DNA of 7,537 nt from the NCBI RefSeq assembly GCF_009725235.1, contig NZ_WJFC01000346.1:1-7537 (forward strand), in the 5' to 3' direction. How positions within the stretch are numbered: position 1 is the stretch's first letter; every line of letters starts with the position of its first letter. Origin of the DNA: Scytonema sp. UIC 10036. Lineage in GTDB: Bacteria; Cyanobacteriota; Cyanobacteriia; Cyanobacteriales; Nostocaceae. Below are positions 1 to 6,330 of this stretch, piece after piece. The notes below the pieces were generated by a model. The model was given only the letters and a program-made list of their open reading frames with translations, had not been told where the DNA came from and did not search any database. The translations under genes and the position numbers were made by a program.

Positions 1-160
1 CCTGTCATTTGTATTTGCAGGAATCAACAACACGATGTCTGCTTTCAACGGGAAATAATGCAGCGCGTTATGTTAAAACAGATTATCTTTTGTACACGGT
101 AATGTCCATCACTATCTTTTTTTCAAGAAAATTCTTTTCGTTGGGAGTAAAGCGGTAATT

Positions 161-307
161 ATGTTACTTTCAGCAAAACTCCAACGGTGTGGTTGCGGTA
201 TCATCTGCCTTCCATTTAATGATCATATAACATTATTCACGGAATTGATGTCATTATCTGAAAATGAAAAAGAAGTGCTTGAAAGAGCTTGTAGATATCT
301 TCTCTAA
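161..307 (+). CDS. possible 48-residue reading frame or gene tail, unidentified
   Basis: An ATG frame of 48 codons ends in TAA. Its last third (LSENEKEVLERACRYLL) is rich in Glu, Lys and Leu and looks like a genuine protein helix, more so than typical random AT-rich translation. I do not recognise the family. The preceding 160 bases contain fragments such as NNAARYVKTDYLLYT in another frame, so this could be the broken 3' end of a larger gene entering from the left, possibly a regulator, but that is a guess. The opposite strand of the same stretch (about 400-250) is also open for some 60 codons without a recognisable motif, so even the strand is uncertain. It would be convergent with the carbonic anhydrase remnant. 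Confidence 0.22.
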   Translation: MLLSAKLQRCGCGIICLPFNDHITLFTELMSLSENEKEVLERACRYLL

Positions 308-840
308 ACTCGGATTTTGCTTTTTGAGGCTGCATTGAACCATATCTTTTAACAAAATAGAAAACGGTTTGCCAATATATTTTCTTATTCATTTCAAATT
401 TTTTTGCGATAGCCAGCCGTCCGCTTATTCATCATTTTTTGCCGGAATTGCTGAATTTAACGAACAATTCATTTAAATAAAAATAATTTGTTTTGAGTAA
501 GCCATATCAATCAGTAGTTTCAGTGTAATTAATTTTCTTAATGCAACCAATGACATGTCTAAGTTTTCGTGAGAGGTTTTATCATTTCAAAAGTAAGAAT
601 TTAAGAATAAATCTGGCTTAAATTATTGGCTATTTATTACAGATAGCTCTTAACTTACGCTAAGTAAACTAAATAAGGCCATTTCCATATCGTCTATGCC
701 TTCTGAGTTATAATTGTATCTTATTAAAAACATTTAAATTTTCACAATCTATCGTATACGATTAAGTTATATTTATTACATGTTGGATCATTTTTCCTTC
801 GTTAGCTGGACTGAAGCAGAGAAGGATTGCTACAAACAGT
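308..840. other. AT-rich stretch without recognisable gene
   Basis: This stretch has dense stops in the frames I read, long A/T runs and no recognisable protein motif. It lies downstream of the carbonic anhydrase remnant and beyond the left-hand frame, so it may be a convergent intergenic region or a fully eroded gene. I saw no tRNA-like cloverleaf, GC-rich hairpin followed by a T run, or repeat array. Confidence 0.5.
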
Positions 841-1605
841 CTGTACAGCATTCCGCGATTCTTCTTTACAATATCATAATTTGCTCCTACCAATTTTAAT
901 ATTTTGCCTTCCTGCGCCAAGCTTTCTTAGGGCGAACTGGCTTGCGGATTATCTTCGATAGCGCTTCCTTACGTGGTTTGAATGGTTTAAGATCTTTTCA
1001 AAAGATTGGTGTTTTTAGAACTACGCTCTTCGCCGTCTTCAAAATTATCTGTTTGAAATCGTGTCAAATGATTATAAGTGGTTCAGGTTATCTCATTAGC
1101 ATTCATCACCAAGTCACATTCAACATCTATGTGCAAGGCGAGCTCAAGGGCCGTCTCATATCTTCAATAGCTACGCTGCGACCTTGGTGTGTGGTCCAGC
1201 TACAAACAACTCATGCTTGTAGCCTGTTTCCTCAAGGCAAATAATTACATACCCGACACCCACATAAACACGATTATCCTGCTGGCTTTTCTCAATAAAT
1301 TTCCACTGGCAATCCTGATACTCTTGAGAAATACGTGAACTCTATAGACAACACTGATACAAAGATCACCCTTGCTGGACGGAAGTAACGGCGTTGTCTA
1401 TACAGTCTCATGAGACCATCTAGCCAATAATCGAAGCACTGTCCTTCGCGGTGAGCATTTACTCTGCTTCCAGAATATCTATCGTGTGGCCTTAAGGTTA
1501 TTTAACCAGTACTACTGGTTTCTCTCCTTTAAAAAAACTCTAATCTGTTTTCAGGAGTAATGAGAAAAAGTCTAGGACTGAGAGTTATTGTGCGTATGTT
1601 GCTGT
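841..1605 (-). pseudogene. decayed beta-carbonic anhydrase
   Basis: Beta-carbonic anhydrases are cytoplasmic zinc enzymes that interconvert CO2 and bicarbonate. Several family landmarks appear in order on the minus strand, in shifting frames. Near 1561-1530 there is an ITPENRLEFF start, like the family's 'TPEKALEFLKEGN'. Near 1475-1440 a piece resembles 'LEQVNATREGQ'. At 1431-1408 the codons read I-I-G-stop-M-V-S-stop, which aligns to the active-site I-I-G-C-M-D-S-R, so the zinc Cys, the Asp and the Arg all look mutated. An S-K-N...IR-SS-rich stretch lies at about 1030-925, and 920-870 reads LAQEGKILKLVGANYDI, a typical C-terminus. The family's His-x-x-Cys zinc pair, expected near 1275, is not intact. 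The gene follows the left sulP remnant in the same direction, a common pairing for bicarbonate handling. The ends are approximate. It is non-functional: multiple frameshifts and stops are visible. Confidence 0.85.
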
Positions 1606-1744
1606 TTAATTATAATCTGTTATATTTTTACAGTTAAAAAAATTCATGTAAACAGATTGGTGTATACATTGCTCGTTGATGGTGTCTTCCAAGTATAGAG
1701 AGTTTCATCTCTTCGTAGTCTCTGGTATGACGTGTTGAACCCTA

Positions 1745-3596
1745 AAAGTTTCTAGCATTGAATGTCGTTCTATCTTGAGCTCGCTTGAGTATTGCAAAAT
1801 CCTAATCAATTCATCTGCTCCCAAAGCACGCTTTGGACTAAGCAGAGGTTAATAAGACCGTTGCCTCTTGCTGCAATTCATACTATAAGTCACGGTAGAG
1901 TTTCGGCTTTATTATTTTTCCATATGGTTTCTTTCCCCATCGGACTTGCCCCTTGATTCAGGAATGAAACTTCTATCAGCCCATTGTTCATGTTTTGATA
2001 ATTTCGTCCTGCTATCGTCAAGTTAAATTTCCTCTGCTCATTGATAGTAAGCGCTTTTAATTTCCTGCAGGACGATAGAAAACGGATCGAGACTGCAAGA
2101 CCCTGATTCAATACACCTTTCAGCAAATCCGTTGCCACAACAGCAACTTACGGTTGCCACACACGCTATGCAACTCTAGGAATTCCCACATTGCCAGAAA
2201 TTTTGAAAGTGGCAGCGTTGCAAGAGGTTTGCTTTATCCTACCATAATCAATAACTGCTATGCAAGAGTTGATAGAAGGGGAAATAAGATTTATAAAAGA
2301 TCACAGAATTGATTAAAACACAACTATCTATCACACACAGGATTTCTCTCTGTGATGACGAATGGTTACATTTATGTATTGGTTTCGCTCCGCAAGTTGG
2401 CATTCGGCAGAACTTCACTTAACAACTAACGCGAGGGTCATTGGAGCCCCGCCGGATAAAACTGTAGTCTTACAAGATCCCTCTCATTCCCTGGAAGAGC
2501 CTTTTAAGATTCCCATGATTGTTAAGGTGTCGGTTAGTTATATTTTCACTCGCTGTACCACCCAGAGCATTGTCGAGCGTCAAATACAAAGACACTGATC
2601 GTTTCACCATAGCAAGCTACAATAGCAATTGTTTGCCCCTGCAATCCCATACTTTGGTATTTTTATCAAAACCATTGAAATCAGCCAAACAGTAACTACC
2701 AGCTTTTGAACCGATCGTTTTCCAGCGATTGTGAACTCGGAAGAAGAACAAGATGCTGGGTTTCTATTCGCCAAGTGGAGCTGCCCTTGCGTCATCTTAT
2801 AAAATTTCATTATCCAGGCACAATACCTGCGAGCTTTATCTGCTTGGAAAAGGCACGACACTCCCCTGAAGCATCTTTATTCTGTTCATCAGAAAATGAA
2901 CCTTGTTCCCAATAGTCATAATTATGGAAATTAGAGATTACTGTTACACGAATTTGGCTGCCGGCCGCATGAAATAGCGCCGAATAATGCCGAAACTAGC
3001 ATTCTCCGAAATCAGTCCCTTTATCAAAAATCGTTACCCTTATCCGTGGCCTTCCATAACTTATCGAATTCCCAAAGCATTGCGGAATTTGTTCAGCCCC
3101 AATAATAATAAATTCCGATGGCATGCGAAGCATTCCCTTCGATACAACGTTATTGGGAGAATAATTATGGAAAAATACTCCTCCTGCCCTTTACATTAAT
3201 CCCAAAAGCCAGACTGGACTGATTCCCGGGCAATAATCCCAGGGCGCTACATAAGAAAAATATTGGTGAATGCGCTCCCAAACGGTTCGTTTTCGATCGC
3301 CCTGCGTCAGCTACCTCTAAGCGTTGAATCCGGCAGCCTGGCCTTCTGATGAGCGTGAAAATATTATTTGGAATTACTTATTGATCCTTTCAATACAACA
3401 GGCCTCCCACGATACAACTGCAATTGATGTCTCTGAGAAACGGGGCAGCCCCCGAAGCTACTAGGCCCGCAATCACACACCAAAAAAAAGGGGTGTTAAG
3501 CTGTCTTTCTACTCTAAAAAAAATAAGCACCGAAGTCCGGGAAGGGAAATTCTCCTTTATTCGCGTGCCACTCTATTAACGTGATATTTATTTCAT
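1745..3596 (-). pseudogene. decayed SulP-family anion transporter with STAS domain (left copy)
   Basis: SulP proteins are inner-membrane sulfate/bicarbonate-type transporters with a multi-helix membrane core and a cytoplasmic STAS domain. This copy runs away from the repeat axis. Its start is placed at a CAT (3594-3596) that aligns to the right copy's ATG. Recognisable pieces run from N to C. Near 3470-3400 there is an ASGAAPFLSGI- and IVGGLL-like stretch in mixed frames. Near 2660-2600 there is GIAGA plus an 'IAIVA'-like helix. Near 2500-2430 is the eroded mirror of the right copy's GGLP region. At about 2253-2240 'LIMVG' is followed by a stop. An open minus frame at 2138-1890 begins MATDLLKGVLNQGLAVSI and contains IEVSFLNQGAS (about 1976-1944), a typical last-helix-to-STAS transition. 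Near 1820-1765 a DELIRILQ-like STAS helix appears. Many indels separate these pieces, so it cannot encode a transporter. The carbonic anhydrase remnant follows it. Confidence 0.9.
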
Positions 3597-3785
3597 TGAT
3601 GATAAAATGCTTGAATAATAAATCTGTCTTTGATCAATGTTATTTAAATAAATCAATTACAAAAGATGGAAAATTCATATTTTTTTATAAACTAGTACAT
3701 GATATATTCATGTATCAAAAAAAAAAATGATATGAATAATGATCATAAAAACTTATTAAAAATTAAGCTTCGGAGCGGAGAAAAT
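3597..3785. promoter_or_regulatory. AT-rich divergent intergenic region, left copy
   Basis: This stretch separates the left sulP remnant (minus) from the unidentified inner region (plus). It holds the best-conserved sequence shared by the arms: a 19-base block at 3647-3665 and a 28-base block at 3719-3746 (an A run followed by TGATATGAATAATGATCAT). Better conservation here than in the flanking gene remnants fits a bidirectional promoter or operator, but no specific -10/-35, -7/-33 or operator can be assigned with confidence. Confidence 0.4.
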
Positions 3786-3788
3786 ATG
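3777..3788 (+). promoter_or_regulatory. Shine-Dalgarno-like GGAG and ATG, left inner region
   Basis: GGAG (3777-3780) lies five bases upstream of ATG GAT (3786-3791). The whole 18-base block around it (3775-3792) is identical in the other arm. Shared retention of a ribosome-site-plus-start arrangement suggests that the ancestral arm carried a gene starting here and running toward the axis. Confidence 0.4.
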
Positions 3789-4700
3789 GATAATGAAAGG
3801 CGACAGATGAAAAGAATCATCTATCGGTATAAAAGATTTTTCTCTCCAGAGACGGTTCGAAAACTTAAGTAATCAAACACATCAAAGTGTTTGGAGAGGG
3901 GTCTCTTTCCGTTAAACATATTAAAAGACAGGATAGGGGAGAGTGTGGCTCTTCGTCATTGATACAACATTCGTCTGATGATATACCAGGCCGAATTGGA
4001 CGAGGCACAATACCGGTATTAATTAAAGCCCCGTGAAGTCAGAAAGAAAACGCAGTAATGTCATAATTACTCCTATGAGTTTCATTTCATTCTTTAAGAT
4101 ATAAAACTATCCTCTGTTACTGCTCAAATATCTCACCCAAGCATGAAACCCGTTAAGCGTTGTAAATTATTTCTTGTAATGTTTGTTCTTTAAGATTTTC
4201 TCAAAACAATGTGTCATCCACGGATTTTCAAATAAGATCTTATCTCTAGTCCTATGATCCAAACACCAACCGCCGTGCTACATCACAGTACATACTCTTC
4301 ATGATACTATCTTTCCTGCACACAGGCCATTTTGATAAATCGCCATTGAAATGCACTGCTCTTAACTGAACAATTTAAGCTCAACATATGAGCCTGTCGA
4401 TAACTAGCCTGAATTTTTCATCTCCATAGATCCCGAGCCTCGGTTTGATGAAAAGTCTAGTACTACTCACGCTGGTAGGTTTCTCAGCCCAGATTCAGCA
4501 GTCGCCAGATCCTGAGTGCGTCATGGCATGCTTTTACGCGCCACAATTGTGTAGTGGCCACAGACAATATGATGTGTCCCTTAAACATTTAAAGTATATT
4601 ATGTCATACAGCATATTGAATAACGGCTCCGCAAACTCCATATCGTGAGAGATGTATTCACAATATAATTGGTCAATACTAGTTTTCTATGATCAATAAA
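3786..4700 (+). pseudogene. unidentified decayed region reading toward the axis, left copy
   Basis: I do not recognise a family. From the shared ATG the frame stays open to the TAA at 3870-3872 and reads MDNERRQMKRIIYRYKRFF followed by SPETVRKLK, a basic, helix-like peptide. The same frame extends upstream to an ATG at 3732. Further inward, homology to the mirror copy persists through scattered blocks (3922-3957, 4186-4210, 4308-4337, 4492-4503, 4591-4613), but no frame remains open for long. A short frame at 4445-4648 starts MMKSLVLLTLVGFSAQ and resembles a signal peptide. The mirror sequence does not keep that start, so I give it little weight. The region may represent one or more eroded genes divergent from sulP. 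The end near 4700 is where alignment becomes doubtful. Confidence 0.4.
3874..3893. other. perfect 7-bp hairpin
   Basis: CAAACAC (3874-3880) and GTGTTTG (3887-3893) form a perfect stem around a six-base loop, just after the TAA at 3870-3872. There is no T tract after it, so it is not a convincing intrinsic terminator. The mirror copy lacks an equivalent stem, which suggests chance or a late change. Confidence 0.3.
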
Positions 4701-4774
4701 TACTTCGTCCGGGGTTGCGTGTCGCGCGAGCATCTGCTCCAGACTGAGCTGTGCATAATCCTCTTTCTTACCTT

Positions 4775-4806
4775 CGTATCTCTCCGTTTTTGTTCAGAGA
4801 AAGACG
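4775..4806. other. symmetry axis of the inverted repeat with short imperfect hairpin
   Basis: CGTATCTCT (4775-4783) faces AGAGAAAGACG (4796-4806), whose reverse complement is CGTCTTTCTCT, leaving about twelve unpaired bases (4784-4795). The mirrored anchors of both arms converge on this point. Alignment is weak for roughly 80 bases on each side (about 4700-4870), so the original junction may have been an asymmetric spacer that has eroded. Confidence 0.5.
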
Positions 4807-4869
4807 TATGACTCGTCGAGTTCGTCTGGTGAACACCATGATACTGGCTGATGTGGGCGCTATAATAAT

Positions 4870-5843
4870 CCGGCGAAGTTTACTGATATAGTTACCCTCT
4901 CAAGAATAGTTGCCAATATTTGTGATACACTTCAGAATAATGAGTTCCAGCCGACAACGTCATTATACACAAAGAATATTGCTGTATGACATACTTAAAA
5001 GATAAAACAACATTATGGTCTGTAGGCCACATACAACTGATGGCGTGCCAAATCGTAAAAAGCTAGCCCATTTGACGCCTCAGGAGTCTTTGTAGACTGC
5101 TGAATCCGTGGTTCCGTTGAGAGATAACGTTCATCCGCGATGTGTACTATGACTGTGTCATCTAAGGAAACAGAGATGCGGGACAATCGACAATGAACCA
5201 AAAACAGGCAGTCTAATGACAGGCATCGTAGACTTAATGTTCAGGAGCAGTGCTAAAATCACCGTATCAAAATGGCCTGTGCAGGAAAGATATATCCTTG
5301 AAGCAGTTTATTCCTGTTGTACACGGCTGGGGTTGATCATATAGGACAGGGTAAGATTATTATTCTGAAATTATTTTGAGAAAATCCTTAAAGGACATCC
5401 AGAAAATTTAACAAAAACCTTACGGGCTTTGAACTGGGTTAGCAGCAAAAGAAAATCTTGAATCAGTTTTCTAAAGTGAAGAAATGAAAATTGAAACTCC
5501 TGGAAACAGTAAATTATTAACATTACCTGTATTTTCCTTGAAAACTTCAAACAAAGCTTGTACCGTGGGGTATGCCTCGGTGTCAATCGCCTTCTAGTGA
5601 TCCTATCATCAGAACGAATTGTCAATCGATAAATACCAAATGAAGAAGAGACCACACTCTTCACCCTATCGGTCTTTTATTTGTTATACGTGATAACAGA
5701 CCCTATATCCAAATAAGCTAATGATTGGTTGAATTACCTTATAACGTATCCTTACAACCGGCTCTGGGAAGGAGATTTAAATCGTTCTTTGTATATCCGA
5801 TAGATGAGTTCCTTAATCCTCTGTCGCCTTTAAATGTATCCAT
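4870..5843 (-). pseudogene. unidentified decayed region reading toward the axis, right copy
   Basis: This is the mirror of the left inner region. From the shared ATG (5843-5841) the frame is open for 34 codons, beginning MDTFKGDRGLRNSSIGYTKN, and ends at 5739. The matching left frame is different after an indel, so the true ancestral frame is uncertain. Later minus-strand fragments that look protein-like include TEAYPTVQALFEVFKENTG (about 5580-5525, with frame changes around it), HFDTVILALLLNIKS (about 5275-5230) and, within an open frame at 5201-5013, SLDDTVIVHIADERYLSTEP followed by EASNGLAFYDLARHQLYVAYRP. None of these gave me a family. An open frame at 5664-5371 also exists, but it does not match the left copy's best frame. 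No function is assigned. Confidence 0.38.
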
Positions 5844-5852
5844 ATTTTCTCC
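5841..5852 (-). promoter_or_regulatory. Shine-Dalgarno-like GGAG and ATG, right inner region
   Basis: This is the mirror of the left site: GGAG (5852-5849), five bases, then ATG (5843-5841), within the 18-base block identical between arms (5837-5854). Confidence 0.4.
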
Positions 5853-6330
5853 GCCTCGGAAAGCGTTTAAGATTATGTTAATAAGTTTTCATTGATGATC
5901 ATTATTCATATCATTTTTTTTTGATACTGAATATTCATGTACATTATTTATAAAACAATAAATTTCCAATCCTTTTGTAATTGATTTATTAAACGTATAT
6001 TTGATGACACAAAGAGAGAAAACAACTGTTAGAACAAAGATGTTGTACTTCCAGATGTTGTGTAGACTATAGACACATATTTTGTTTTCAACCCTCTCCC
6101 TACAAATGATGAGAATTAACAAACTCATACATCGACTATACAAGATACATTACGTCTAATATTCAACTTCAAGATAGTACTGGGATAATCTCAAAACAGA
6201 GTTGAGAGATAGTTTGTTTTAAATAGTGATAACAAACACTTACCCCGCAATCATTGGTGAAGTTGGGTTGATTTTTCGTGTAATTGCAAAAACAGATAAA
6301 TCAGTTCTTATTCACAGCAGTTTATTCATC
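5844..6330. promoter_or_regulatory. AT-rich divergent intergenic region, right copy
   Basis: This region separates the right inner remnant (minus) from the right sulP remnant (plus). It carries the 28-base (5895-5922) and 19-base (5972-5990) blocks shared with the left arm, then about 280 bases absent from the left arm, then about 80 bases alignable again up to the sulP start. A minus open frame at 6143-5889 covers it but looks like chance: the conserved blocks are not in a frame shared by both arms. Confidence 0.4.
6006..6286. other. segment present only in the right arm
   Basis: In the left arm, the sequence aligning just before 6005 (around 3633) is followed directly by the sequence aligning after 6286. 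About 280 bases are therefore either inserted here or deleted from the left. I see no clear terminal inverted repeats, target-site duplication or transposase, so deletion from the left arm is as likely as insertion of a small element. Boundaries are good to perhaps 10 bases. Confidence 0.6.

Larger units (their letters stand above)
2242..4783 (+). repeat. left arm of giant diverged inverted repeat
   Basis: This arm aligns to the reverse complement of the right arm, in perfect mirrored order. Anchors (left with right): 2242-2253 with 7526-7537; about 2614-2640 with 7205-7230; 3536-3555 with 6366-6385; 3647-3665 with 5972-5990 (19 identical); 3719-3746 with 5895-5922 (28 identical); 3775-3792 with 5837-5854 (18 identical); 4308-4337 with 5265-5292 (2-base indel); 4492-4503 with 5095-5106 (12 identical); 4603-4613 with 4980-4990 (11 identical). 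Between anchors the similarity is intermediate, with many 1-5 base gaps. The outer limit is set by the window end on the right, so the left arm may continue past 2242 toward 1. Confidence 0.93.

Noticed and set aside
942..1244. 100-codon plus-strand open frame
   Set aside because: It lies antisense to the carbonic anhydrase remnant, has no recognisable motif, and is within the length expected by chance.
2340..2360. Possible terminator-like hairpin around CACACAGG...CTCTGTGATG
   Set aside because: It lies inside the left sulP remnant, has no T tract, and the mirror sequence does not form it.
4445..4648. Signal-peptide-like small protein starting MMKSLVLLTLVGFSAQ
   Set aside because: The sequence aligns to the mirror arm, but the start and frame are not kept there, so the hydrophobic start is probably a chance product of decay.
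5371..5664. 97-codon minus-strand open frame
   Set aside because: The left-arm counterpart (about 3950-4210) does not share this frame and no family motif is visible. It is treated as part of the unidentified inner remnant.
3640..5990. Composite transposon with inward-facing insertion sequences
   Set aside because: It was first suspected from the inverted blocks at 3640-3860 and 5745-5990. Similarity continues both to the axis and outward through sulP to the window end, so there are no discrete element ends and no transposase.
5889..6143. 84-codon minus-strand open frame with hydrophobic stretch
   Set aside because: It straddles conserved intergenic blocks and the right-arm-only segment, has AT-driven composition, and is not preserved in the left arm.
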